From the NCBI GenBank assembly GCA_002689445.1, contig NZGC01000104.1:29614-83224 (forward strand): 53,611 nt of DNA, written 5' to 3'. This document shows positions 8,572 through 16,996 of the stretch, in pieces. The DNA is from Gammaproteobacteria bacterium. GTDB taxonomy: Bacteria; Pseudomonadota; Gammaproteobacteria; Pseudomonadales; Azotimanducaceae. The position numbers and the translations under genes were made by a program. Numbering within the stretch: position 1 is the first letter of the stretch; every line of letters begins with the position of its first letter. Under the pieces are notes generated by a model that did not search any database, was not told where the DNA came from, and saw nothing but the letters and a program-made list of their open reading frames with translations.

Positions 8572-10137
8572 ATGGCGGTAGGTGGCGGTTTAACGGTGAC
8601 AAGTTTGATGCGGCAGTCAGCCCGTTACAACGCGCATAGGATAGCTGTGCGTTTTAAACATCAACAGTTGACCTATTCCCAAGCGTGGCAGCGCGGCGTT
8701 AAGCTCGCGAATTGGTTGTTAGCGCTGAATCTAAAAACCGGCGATCGGGTGGGAGTACTCGAAGATAACAGTCTGGAAGCTCAAGACTGTTTTCTAGGTT
8801 GTGCGATCGCTGGCCTGGTCCGGGTGCCACTGTATGCCAGAAATGCTGCAGCAAGTCATGTGCACATGTTGTCACATACGGATTGCCGCTTGGTCATCGT
8901 GGAAGCGCATTATGCCGATGAAATCGAGCAAATCTTTGATCAGTTACCCGCACTTGAAACAGTACTGATTCGCGATGAGACTTATGAACAGCATTTGATG
9001 GCATGTTCGGATAAGGACCCCGAAGTTATCCTGGATCCAGAGGATTGGTTTGTGATCCGACACACCGGAGGGACCACGGGCAATCCAAAAGGTGTGGCCT
9101 ATAGCCATCGAAGTTGGTTGGCCGCCGGCCGCGATTGGTTTTATCACTTCCCACCAATGGAAGCGGGTGATGTTTGCCTCCATGTCGGTCCTATTTCCCA
9201 TGGCAGTGGCTACTTATATACGCCGACCTGGCTGGCGGGTGGCACGAATGTGTTGGTTGATCATTTTGAGGCCGAAGCCACGCTAAAGTTGTTATCGTCA
9301 GCTCAAGTAGGGTACTTGTTCTTAGTGCCAGCGATGTTGAGCATGCTGGCCCGGCATCCCAAAGCCCGTGAGCTATCGTTTGAGCGTCTCAAGGTAATGC
9401 AAATCGGTGGCGCACCGATCGCAGATGATACGGCCTTACTGGCCCGTGAAGTCTTTGGCGATGTTCTGTACCAAGGTTATGGGCAAACCGAGGCAGTCCC
9501 AGTTTGCATGATGGGGCCAAAAGAATGGTTTTCTGAGGTCGAGGGCTCTAAGCCCTTGCGATCGGCAGGCAGGACCCTACCTTTCGCCCGGCTCGAGATT
9601 CGTGATCCTGATGCGCCTGAGATCGAAATGGCGTTAGGTGAAAGTGGAGAAATCGCGATTCTCTGTGACGGACAAATGACAGGGTTTTGGAATAATCCAG
9701 CCGCCACCGAAGAGCGGATGACGCAGGATGGATTTGTCTTAACAGGAGACATTGGCAGGTTGGATGCAAACGGATATTTGTATGTCCTAGATCGTAAGGA
9801 CGACATGATCATTTCCGGTGGCTATAACATTTGGCCCGCGGAGCTTGAAAATACTTTGCTCAACCATCCGGCGGTCATTGAGGCGGCCGTTTATGCGATT
9901 CCTGATGCCAAGTGGGGTGAGACGCCGGCAGCAAGCTGTGTGCTGGCAGAGGGGGCAGTCGTATCGGAAACAGAGTTGATCGCTTTGTGTGCGCGGGAGT
10001 TGGGTTCCTACAAGAAGCCCACGAGCGTTTTTTTTCAAAAAACGCCGTTGCCTAAAAGCCCGGTAGGAAAAATTCAGCGCAAGACGTTACGAGAGCCGCA
10101 TTGGGCAGGGCAATCACGCCGGGTAGCAGGTAATTGA
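8572..10137 (+). CDS. Acyl-CoA synthetase (AMP-binding, ANL superfamily)
   Basis: A 521-residue adenylate-forming enzyme that activates a carboxylic acid with ATP and then CoA. Motifs in order: phosphate loop T165-GGTTGNPKG, YGQTE (303-307), TGD (391-393), the hinge DRKDDMI (407-413), the NIWPAELE helix start (419) and the catalytic K500 in PVGKIQRK. No membrane segment. Substrate class (medium/long chain or aromatic acid) is not decided by these motifs. The ATG has GAGAGGA upstream. The leader contains a tandem repeat, and a cupin gene follows 149 bases later. Confidence 0.92.
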   Translation: MAVGGGLTVTSLMRQSARYNAHRIAVRFKHQQLTYSQAWQRGVKLANWLLALNLKTGDRVGVLEDNSLEAQDCFLGCAIAGLVRVPLYARNAAASHVHMLSHTDCRLVIVEAHYADEIEQIFDQLPALETVLIRDETYEQHLMACSDKDPEVILDPEDWFVIRHTGGTTGNPKGVAYSHRSWLAAGRDWFYHFPPMEAGDVCLHVGPISHGSGYLYTPTWLAGGTNVLVDHFEAEATLKLLSSAQVGYLFLVPAMLSMLARHPKARELSFERLKVMQIGGAPIADDTALLAREVFGDVLYQGYGQTEAVPVCMMGPKEWFSEVEGSKPLRSAGRTLPFARLEIRDPDAPEIEMALGESGEIAILCDGQMTGFWNNPAATEERMTQDGFVLTGDIGRLDANGYLYVLDRKDDMIISGGYNIWPAELENTLLNHPAVIEAAVYAIPDAKWGETPAASCVLAEGAVVSETELIALCARELGSYKKPTSVFFQKTPLPKSPVGKIQRKTLREPHWAGQSRRVAGN

Positions 10138-10286
10138 TGTGAGCTGAGCAGCGTCGAGATGAGGGCCTGCTTAAAGGTGTTTGAGTGGAGGGTGCATTTT
10201 CGGCCGATACGCGATAAAAAAGGGTGATGGCTGCGCCAAAACGTGTCAGCCGTATTGGGTTTTAGACTTGTAGTGAGGAGAGAAGT

Positions 10287-10838
10287 ATGGGGTTGAACTT
10301 AGCAGCGCTGGAGAAAATTACAGCGGATGTACAAATGAATGATCTGGCCTGGGTCGAGGTGGGAGAAGGCTCCTATTTTAAAGTGTTGACAGTGCATGAG
10401 CCCACCAACACGGTCGCTTTTGGCTACAAAATGGATGCAGGTGCGCCGGACTTCCCATCACATTTTCATATTTGCCGTGCGATGGCGTGGACAGTTAAAG
10501 GCTGGTATGGCTATCGAGAATCGGAAAAGCCTGAGGAAAGCAGGATCACCACAGGCATGTTTTCTTATGAAGCCGCAGGCTCGTTTCATACCCCTTTCAG
10601 CGATTGTCCCGAAGGCTTTCAAACCGTCGGTATCTTCGAAGGAGATACCGAAATATTGCTTCAAAACCATGCTGAACCTGATCCCAATTCTGAGCGAATC
10701 GGGGATTTGACGGTGAGCGATTTCATCGGTTGGGCCAGTCCGGCAACCCATATCGTACATCGAGACGGTACCATCACCGGAGATCCGACGTTTAAGTACG
10801 ACTTTACCTCGGGTGTGAATGCTTTCAAGGTTGATTAG
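10287..10838 (+). CDS. Cupin domain protein
   Basis: A 183-residue single-cupin protein. The first cupin motif carries an HFH pair at about residues 57-59 (SHFHICRAM), so a metal site is likely. The fold and length resemble the 2,4'-dihydroxyacetophenone dioxygenase / ChrR-like cupins, some of which cleave C-C bonds with O2, but the activity cannot be assigned. GAGGAG precedes the ATG. Its stop codon lies inside a perfect 11-bp hairpin. A second, shorter cupin is encoded at 32641-33075. Confidence 0.8.
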   Translation: MGLNLAALEKITADVQMNDLAWVEVGEGSYFKVLTVHEPTNTVAFGYKMDAGAPDFPSHFHICRAMAWTVKGWYGYRESEKPEESRITTGMFSYEAAGSFHTPFSDCPEGFQTVGIFEGDTEILLQNHAEPDPNSERIGDLTVSDFIGWASPATHIVHRDGTITGDPTFKYDFTSGVNAFKVD

Positions 10839-10857
10839 CTTAGGCCAAGCTAATCAA
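10831..10857 (+). terminator. Perfect 11-bp hairpin over the cupin stop codon
   Basis: TTGATTAGCTT, loop AGGCC, AAGCTAATCAA: an uninterrupted 11-bp stem whose left arm contains the TAG stop. No T-run follows, so it may act as an mRNA-end stabiliser or a weak terminator rather than a classical one. Confidence 0.5.
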
Positions 10858-11244
10858 AGCACCGGCGGCGAGTTCATGCGTGGGTTTCTCAATGAATCGA
10901 TGCATTAAAAATCAAGGGTCGAATCGCGCGTTGCTGAAGCGACTACCTAGCTGATCGACGAAATGTATCAGCGAGACGAGATGCGTCAGTGAGACGAGAT
11001 GTGTCAGTGTATAGCGTCATGACGTCAGTGAGTAGCGACATGAAGGGATTGAACCATCGCTGGATTGGATGGCATGTCTGCAGACGCTATGCAAAATCGG
11101 CTTCAGAATGGGCGGCGGGCCGGCTGGGTATTGATCCTGAGCTGAGAAGCCTTGGTAGGAATCGCAAGGCGTATAATCCCTTAAAACGCGCTCAAAGCGG
11201 CAAATCATGATAGGAAGGCCTCTAAGGATTGGGCCTGAGATAGG
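10839..11244. other. Intergenic region ahead of nitroreductase, with tandem repeat
   Basis: No gene recognised. The first bases are the right arm of the cupin-end hairpin; the middle holds a degenerate 18-bp tandem repeat ending in a TGACGTCA palindrome at 11020-11027. A 73-codon frame at 10989 lacks a ribosome site and a protein-like composition. Confidence 0.5.
10953..11029. repeat. 18-bp tandem repeat, two clear and two degenerate copies
   Basis: The clear units are gagacgagatgcgtcagt (10973-10990) and gagacgagatgtgtcagt (10991-11008). A related 20-base unit precedes them and a 21-base unit follows, ending in the TGACGTCA palindrome. Confidence 0.7.
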
Positions 11245-11889
11245 ATGACCAATATGGATTCGACCCCCGCTTCGGTAACCACTTTAGATCTTGAAACGGT
11301 GATGTATACCAGTCGCGCGATGCGACGACTCGATACCCGCCCTGTCCCTGAATCGCTGCTGATCAAGCTGATTGAGGCTGCGAATCAGGCGCCGAGCGGC
11401 TCGAACGCTCAACAGACGCGTTGGATTGTGGTGCGTGACCCAGAACAAAAGCAAAAACTGGCGGATCTAAACCGCAAACACGGGGAGCCTCACATTCGAG
11501 GTGACGTGGCGCAGCCAAAAACCGAAAAACTGAAAAGAATGTTGGATGCAGTGGTGTGGCAAATGGAGCATCTGCATGAGGCGCCGGCTCTGATCGTTGC
11601 CTGTTACGACTATGAAGAGGTCAAAGATGGCATGGAGATTTACCGAAAAGCAGGATCCGTTTGGCCTGGCGTTCAAAATCTTCTCCTAATGGCACGTTCC
11701 CTGGGATTAGGCGCTGCGCCAACGACCCTGGCTCTGCGCAATCAGAGCGAAGTCCGTCAGGCGCTTCGATTGCCGGAGACCTTTGCAGCGTTGTGCTTGA
11801 TTCCAGTGGGCTATCCCCTGGGCAAATTTGGTCCAGTCACTCGTCTACCGGTTAGCACCATTATGCGTTTCGACGCTTGGACTGACTAA
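11245..11889 (+). CDS. Nitroreductase family FMN oxidoreductase
   Basis: A 214-residue flavoprotein of the nitroreductase superfamily. It has the N-terminal arginine segment SRAMRRLDTRPVP, the FMN-contact loop APSGSNAQQ, and the dimer-interface/FMN helix WPGVQNLLLMARSLGLGAA. Members use NAD(P)H and FMN to reduce nitro groups, quinones or enones, or carry out dehalogenation. Substrate unknown. A second family member lies at 25501-26187; the two share the fold but are clearly different paralogues. Confidence 0.88.
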   Translation: MTNMDSTPASVTTLDLETVMYTSRAMRRLDTRPVPESLLIKLIEAANQAPSGSNAQQTRWIVVRDPEQKQKLADLNRKHGEPHIRGDVAQPKTEKLKRMLDAVVWQMEHLHEAPALIVACYDYEEVKDGMEIYRKAGSVWPGVQNLLLMARSLGLGAAPTTLALRNQSEVRQALRLPETFAALCLIPVGYPLGKFGPVTRLPVSTIMRFDAWTD

Positions 11890-12098
11890 GGTAAAGCTAC
11901 GCGGTCGCTGTGCCCAGTGGCAGCGCCAAGCCATGATTGATGCGATCGCTCTAGCCGCTTCTCTACCGCGGCGAGCCCCTTGCTTTGACCCAAGGCAATA
12001 ACGAACCTCGAGTGAGGCGAGTTGCTGGGATCGACGAGATAGCGCTCTGCGGGCTATCAGAACACGCTGGCTAGGCGTTAACCCGATTTCTGAAGGCC

Positions 12099-12998
12099 TT
12101 AAGCGCCGAGCTGCTTTGTGCCTTTAATCTTGCCGAAGGGCGAATGGATATCAAAGCCAAAAAATCCGAAGCGGCCATTCACCGATCGCTGAAAGTGAAT
12201 GATCATCGTTTGTTCTCTCTTTTTAAAGGGCCAAAAGCCCGCCCCCGAATCGGATGCTGAATTTGGGTTTTGTACGGCCCCCCTTGCTGGATCGATGGAC
12301 GGAGACACTTGAAGCCCTAAGGTGATTTTGCACGAGATAGTTGAGCGAATTTGAGCGTCAGATACTGTCGGCTGCGTTGATTTAGGTCTAGAAGGCTTGG
12401 TCTGAGTCGATTCGCTTAAGACCGTGTAACGTCGTTTTCCATCATAAACTCGGTATTCGGCAGCGCATTCCCGATCTGAATTCACCCGGCCTAGCATTTG
12501 CTGCAAAGCGGCGAGAGGATCGATTCGGCCTTGATCAACTTTGGGGTCAGGGGTCAGTGCTGACGCGGCGGTGCTGTCCAAAAAATCGTTGACCAGAGGT
12601 ATGTGCTCAGTAGCCGGAAAGTAATCGATGTTGCGAGTTTCAGGTTGGCCACCGTCGATCGCCTCAACCCGATAGCGAACTCGATTGGGTGCGACGGCTT
12701 CTGAGCGAAAGGTTGCCTCGTAATCCTTAAACCAGTGAGCAGGGCCTCGGGTCTTCCCTTCCAGCCAAAATAGGTCCTGTCGATTCCGCGCATCCTGACT
12801 GGGCGGGGAGGGCGGATGCAAAGTCATCTGGCCCAATAAAATGCCGTGCAGCCTAAACTCAAAGGTTTCAGCAAGGGTTTCAATCGGCGCTATTGGTAAA
12901 CCGAGTGCGAGCAACCCAACAGCGATCAGGCGATTGCGTGAAGGGCGCGAGGGCCATGGTGATGGCTCGGAGGTTTCAACAACCGAGGCTAAGCGCAA
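12099..12998 (-). CDS. Secreted DUF3108-like protein
   Basis: About 299 residues from the TTG at 12998, chosen because AGGTGG lies five bases upstream; the frame is open back to an ATG at 13145, but those 49 residues look unnatural. A hydrophobic signal-like stretch ends in ETLAETFEF. The mature part has the IDPLAALQQ and YDGKRRYTV segments that I associate with DUF3108 envelope proteins, beta-rich and of unknown function. Low-complexity Ser/Pro/Lys stretches break the C-terminal half. It stands alone, flanked by plus-strand genes. Confidence 0.65.
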   Translation of the reverse strand: MRLASVVETSEPSPWPSRPSRNRLIAVGLLALGLPIAPIETLAETFEFRLHGILLGQMTLHPPSPPSQDARNRQDLFWLEGKTRGPAHWFKDYEATFRSEAVAPNRVRYRVEAIDGGQPETRNIDYFPATEHIPLVNDFLDSTAASALTPDPKVDQGRIDPLAALQQMLGRVNSDRECAAEYRVYDGKRRYTVLSESTQTKPSRPKSTQPTVSDAQIRSTISCKITLGLQVSPSIDPARGAVQNPNSASDSGAGFWPFKKREQTMIIHFQRSVNGRFGFFGFDIHSPFGKIKGTKQLGA

Positions 12999-13484
12999 AT
13001 CAGCCACCTGATGCCGAAACTGAGCGCTCGTAAGGTTGCGCAACCTAGCCTTAAATGGATCCTGAATGGATGACAAGTCGCGACCGAACTTGGGTGCCTG
13101 TTGGTACAGGCAAAGCCTCAACAGGAAATGCAGGATGTGGCTCATGGGACGATGGCCTCCTCATCTTGGAACGAGCCTACGGTAGAGTCGCTGAGTTTAA
13201 CGAGTTGCGTAGCGGGTTGCGAGTGGGAGGGTTCCCTGGGTTGAAATAGCCTTTTTTAAGCGAGTCATCACATGATAGGGTTGAGCGATACTGTCCGAGA
13301 GCAAGAGCAGCTGGGTGAAGCAAAGGGATTCAGGCTGGCGGAAATTGCGCAAACCAGCGCCGAGTCGCGCTCGATAGGTTTCAAACTATCGCTTGGCATT
13401 GACGAGATCTATGCCGCTGACGGCGAGGCAAAAACTTGGTAGCGTTATTTGTCAGAAAAAAAAGAAGGTGAGAGGACTCATACC
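12999..13484. other. Intergenic region upstream of the amidohydrolase
   Basis: It holds the unlikely N-terminal extension of the minus-strand DUF3108-like frame and one small plus-strand open frame (13272-13442). I see no clear promoter or repeat. Confidence 0.4.
13272..13442 (+). CDS. Possible 56-residue small protein
   Basis: ATG to TAG, 56 codons, directly upstream of the amidohydrolase gene. The product is acidic, lacks hydrophobic runs and has protein-like composition (LGEAKGFRLAEIAQ and similar). There is no good Shine-Dalgarno and I recognise no family. It could be a chance frame. Confidence 0.2.
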   Translation: MIGLSDTVREQEQLGEAKGFRLAEIAQTSAESRSIGFKLSLGIDEIYAADGEAKTW

Positions 13485-15212
13485 ATGTACGATTTAATCA
13501 TTAAAAATGGAACAGTGATCGACGGTTCCGGAGAGGAGCGTTTCGTCGCGGACATCGCTATCCAAGCTGGGAAAATCGTAAAGATTGGTGCGATCGATGG
13601 CGCTGCGCACCGAGAAATTGATGCGGAAGGCAAATTGGTCACGCCAGGCTGGGTAGACATCCACACGCATTATGACGGTCAAGCGACCTGGGACCCGCTA
13701 TTGGCACCCTCAAGTTGGCACGGGGTGACAACCGTGGTGATGGGCAATTGTGGTGTAGGGTTCGCGCCCGTAAAACCGGCCGATCGTGAATTTTTGATCG
13801 AACTCATGGAGGGCGTGGAAGACATTCCCGGGGCGGCCCTGTCTGAGGGTATTGATTGGCAGTGGGAAAGCTTCCCAGAATATTTGGATGCGTTGGAGGC
13901 CTTCCCTCGGGCGATCGATGTTGCGACTCAAGTGCCTCATGGCGCTGTTCGGGCCTATGTGATGGGCGAGCGTTGTAATCAAGATTATGCGCCGAGCGAG
14001 GATGAGGTCGCGCAGATGGCTGACTTGGTTCGAGAGGGCGTTGCGGCGGGAGCTCTAGGTTTCTCCAGTTCAAAAACCTTGCTGCATAAAGATGTCCATG
14101 GAGAATATATGCCCGGTACGTTTTCGGGCCGTGATGAGATGTTGGCGTTAGGTCTAGGCATGAAGGGCCTTCCTAACGCGGTCTTTGAGTTGGTCTCTGA
14201 TCATCTCGGAGATGATGATGAATGGTCTTGGGTAAAAGATTTTCAAGCGGAGACCGGGCTGGGTGTCACGCTGATCGCAACCACGGCACCAGCCTACCAA
14301 AACAACAAAATGTATAACTTGGCCGAGCAAGCGCGGCTTGAAGGGCATGAAATACGGCCGCAGGCTGCGGGACGTCCAACGGGTGTGTTGCATGGCTTAC
14401 AGTCTAGTTTTCATGCTTTCGTTGGGCATCCTACCTGGCGTGATACTTTGGCCAAGTTGGCTCACGACGACCTAGTGGTAGCGTTATCGCAGCCCGGAAT
14501 TAAGGCTCAATTGTTATCGGAAGAAAGCGTCATTCGGTCAGGGCCAATGCAGGACTTGGATAATCTGATGTCTATGGTGTTCCCGCTGGGAGAAACGCCC
14601 AACTATGAGCCGACGTTCGATGAAAGCGTGGCAGGGATAGCAAAGGCACAAGGAATGGCTCCGCTTGAAGTGATGTTTGATTTGTTGGTCGCCAATGACG
14701 GAAAAGAGTTGTTTTATCAGCCGTTGGGTGGGTACCAACATTATTCGCTGGATGCTCAGAAGAAATTGCTAGAGCACCCGAACGTGCTCTTCGGCTTGAG
14801 CGATGGTGGCGCTCACTGCGGTGTCATCGCAGACGCTGGCATGCCCACTTTTATTATGACGCATTGGGGGCGTGATCGGACGCGAGGCGACAAGATGAGC
14901 CTCGAATTTATTGTGAACCGGTTAACCGCGAGCACGGCCCAAGCGTTTGGCATGTTTGATCGGGGTCTGATCAAAGAGAATATGATGGCAGACATTAATA
15001 TCATCGATTTTGAGGCGTTAACCTTATTTCGTCCTGAGGCAGTGTTTGATTTGCCTGCAGGGGGACGAAGGTTGGTTCAGCGAGCTAAGGGTTACGAGAT
15101 GACCATCAAGGCAGGAGAAGTCATCTTTGAAGAAGGCGAACACACCGGTGCTCTCCCAGGTAAGTTGGTGCGACGCTCAGATGCGAGTCAACCAGCCTCG
15201 GCGGTTGGATAG
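13485..15212 (+). CDS. N-acyl-D-amino-acid deacylase family amidohydrolase
   Basis: A 575-residue metal-dependent amidohydrolase. It opens like D-aminoacylases and dihydropyrimidinases (MYDLIIKNGTVIDG), with the metal pair H60-x-H62 (DIHTHYDG), the C89 of MGNCGVGFAP expected to bridge metals in D-aminoacylase, and the late DGGAHCG segment. The family hydrolyses N-acyl-D-amino acids or related amides in the cytoplasm; exact substrate unknown. I use the ATG at 13485 with GAGAGG upstream. It begins a plus-strand run of oxidative genes reaching 19001. Confidence 0.9.
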   Translation: MYDLIIKNGTVIDGSGEERFVADIAIQAGKIVKIGAIDGAAHREIDAEGKLVTPGWVDIHTHYDGQATWDPLLAPSSWHGVTTVVMGNCGVGFAPVKPADREFLIELMEGVEDIPGAALSEGIDWQWESFPEYLDALEAFPRAIDVATQVPHGAVRAYVMGERCNQDYAPSEDEVAQMADLVREGVAAGALGFSSSKTLLHKDVHGEYMPGTFSGRDEMLALGLGMKGLPNAVFELVSDHLGDDDEWSWVKDFQAETGLGVTLIATTAPAYQNNKMYNLAEQARLEGHEIRPQAAGRPTGVLHGLQSSFHAFVGHPTWRDTLAKLAHDDLVVALSQPGIKAQLLSEESVIRSGPMQDLDNLMSMVFPLGETPNYEPTFDESVAGIAKAQGMAPLEVMFDLLVANDGKELFYQPLGGYQHYSLDAQKKLLEHPNVLFGLSDGGAHCGVIADAGMPTFIMTHWGRDRTRGDKMSLEFIVNRLTASTAQAFGMFDRGLIKENMMADINIIDFEALTLFRPEAVFDLPAGGRRLVQRAKGYEMTIKAGEVIFEEGEHTGALPGKLVRRSDASQPASAVG

Positions 15213-15445
15213 GCCAATCAGGGGTTAGGCCTGGTTGAATTGGACGATCAAGAGTGGTCCGTGGCTTGATGCTTCGAGGGCCGAGGCAGGCAGGTGATGG
15301 TTGCCTCCAATGCCTTGCTTGCGTATCAGCAGCAGGAAGGACGCTGGGGTCTTGAGGTGCAAGTCAAGGTTGTGCGTAGCTTGACCTCGATCATCATTTG
15401 GGCCCCGAAGTGGACCCGATCTACTGGTTATCAAGGAGGCAATCG

Positions 15446-15892
15446 ATGGTAAGTGCTCGTTTGGGGCTAAGTGTTGGCATTCTGCTGCTCTTGGGTTGTG
15501 CTGAACAGATACCCTTGGCGAGGGGCGAGTTGCAAGGCATCGAACAGCCCGCCTTGAGTTCCTGGAAAGCCGTGGCCGCTGACAATATCATTCAGTTCGA
15601 AACCCAGAGTGATGAAGGACCCTATTCAGTGAACCTCTGGACGGTCTTGGTAGACGACCGGTTACATGTGTTTGCTGGCGACAATTACGCCAGTTGGGTC
15701 GCGCATATTGAAAAAAATGCCTCGGTCCGAATGCAGAGCGGTGATGCGATTTATCGTTTCCAGGCAGAACGCGTGACCAGTAAGGCGGTCTTCCAGCGGT
15801 TTTCAGAAGCTTGGGAAGAAAAGTATGGCAATCCGCCAAGAAACAATCAGATTGATGAAACCTATTTGTTTGGTCTCACGCCGGTGCCCTAG
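15446..15892 (+). CDS. Lipoprotein with flavin split-barrel domain
   Basis: A 148-residue protein starting at the ATG preceded by AAGGAGG. It has a lipoprotein signal ending in the lipobox LLLLGC, so it is probably lipid-anchored in the envelope. The mature domain (VNLWTVLVDDRLHVFAGDNY, then WVAHIEKNASVRMQ) resembles PNPOx-like split barrels of the DUF2255 / deazaflavin-reductase type. Flavin use is inferred from this. A lipidated, exported form of this fold is unusual. It lies 101 bases before the unusual Rieske protein, so the two may be co-expressed. Confidence 0.75.
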   Translation: MVSARLGLSVGILLLLGCAEQIPLARGELQGIEQPALSSWKAVAADNIIQFETQSDEGPYSVNLWTVLVDDRLHVFAGDNYASWVAHIEKNASVRMQSGDAIYRFQAERVTSKAVFQRFSEAWEEKYGNPPRNNQIDETYLFGLTPVP

Positions 15893-15993
15893 TGCCAAGC
15901 CCTAGGGCTGACGACCGCTGGAAGGTGTTGAGCCGCGGTTGACCTAATATCCATGAATGCTCGATCCTGCCCGAGCTTGCCTAAGGAATTCCT

Positions 15994-16815
15994 ATGTCGT
16001 TTCAGCCAACTTCGGTACAAAGTCAGTGGGTCGGCAGCTATCGCCGTCGTATGGCGGTGAGTGTTGAAAGGATGTATGAAAATGCACTGGATTGGGCTCA
16101 TCTTCCCTATTTGCACAGTGATGCGTTCGCGAGCATAGAATTAGTCGAGGACGGTGACTGGGGTTGGCGAGCGATTTTGACGCAGTCGACGCCAGCAACG
16201 GCAAAGGTAGCCACCGAGCGACGTTATGGCCTCCAGTTAACGCTAGATCGTGAACATCGCCGTTGGATATCCAGCACCTTGGATGGACCTGCCGCGGGTA
16301 GTGAGATTTGGACTCATGTTTTCGAACACGCAGCTCGCGACATTGAAATTCAGGCTGATTTTTTTGTCCCCAATGTTCCGGAAGAGCACAAAAAAAAGCT
16401 CGGTCGCGCTTATCAAAAGCTTTACGCTCAACTTTATGACGAAGATGAAGCCATGATGTTGGCGCGACAAGCCGCTCTTGACCACGAATCTGAGCGAGAG
16501 GCGAGAGTGGGGCAGAGCTTAGATTTAGGCGCTGGTGAGCGATTGGCGAGTAGTGCCTATACAGATTTTGAGTTGGCAGGCAAACGCTGGCGGCTACTGA
16601 AATTAGAGGGCGATTGGCAAGTTTATGCTTTGTCCTGTCCGCATCAGCAGGGCCCTCTCGATAAAGCGAAAATGGTTGATGGCGTTGTCGCCTGTCCTTG
16701 GCATGGGTATCAGTTTGATATCCGCTCGGGCAAGTGTGTCAGTGGGCACCGGTGCCAATTGCCAACGCCGCCGAGCCTTCAATGGGACCAAGGGCATCTC
16801 ATTGCGAGACTCTGA
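15994..16815 (+). CDS. Rieske oxygenase-like protein with reversed domain order
   Basis: A 273-residue protein. Residues 1-180 form an SRPBCC-type catalytic domain that opens with the mononuclear iron motif E29-N30-x2-D33-x2-H36-x4-H41; a later EDEAMMLARQ segment (151-160) is where the third, acidic ligand usually sits. Residues 185-273 form a Rieske ferredoxin domain with C215-x-H217 and C234-x2-H237. In ordinary ring-hydroxylating oxygenases the Rieske domain comes first. All metal ligands appear present, so it is probably active. AAGGAA precedes the ATG. A conventional Rieske oxygenase gene follows 181 bases later. Confidence 0.85.
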   Translation: MSFQPTSVQSQWVGSYRRRMAVSVERMYENALDWAHLPYLHSDAFASIELVEDGDWGWRAILTQSTPATAKVATERRYGLQLTLDREHRRWISSTLDGPAAGSEIWTHVFEHAARDIEIQADFFVPNVPEEHKKKLGRAYQKLYAQLYDEDEAMMLARQAALDHESEREARVGQSLDLGAGERLASSAYTDFELAGKRWRLLKLEGDWQVYALSCPHQQGPLDKAKMVDGVVACPWHGYQFDIRSGKCVSGHRCQLPTPPSLQWDQGHLIARL

Positions 16816-16895
16816 CAGAGAACAGTCATTGTGTCGGGTGGATTGATGCCAGACAAAATGTTGTATCAAGGGTCTAGCTTCGGCCCAACGTATTG

Positions 16896-16924
16896 TTGAC
16901 GTGATAAGCGTATAAAAATATAAA
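16896..16924 (+). promoter_or_regulatory. Sigma70-type promoter for the Rieske oxygenase gene
   Basis: TTGACG (16896-16901), a 17-base spacer and TATAAA (16919-16924), in a markedly A-rich leader. Transcription would begin near 16931, giving a leader of about 65 bases. Confidence 0.6.
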
Positions 16925-16996
16925 AAAACCTAAAAAAGAAAATACAAAGAAGAAAAACCAAGAAGTGAACGCGTAAAAGTTGAGGCGATGTGATCA

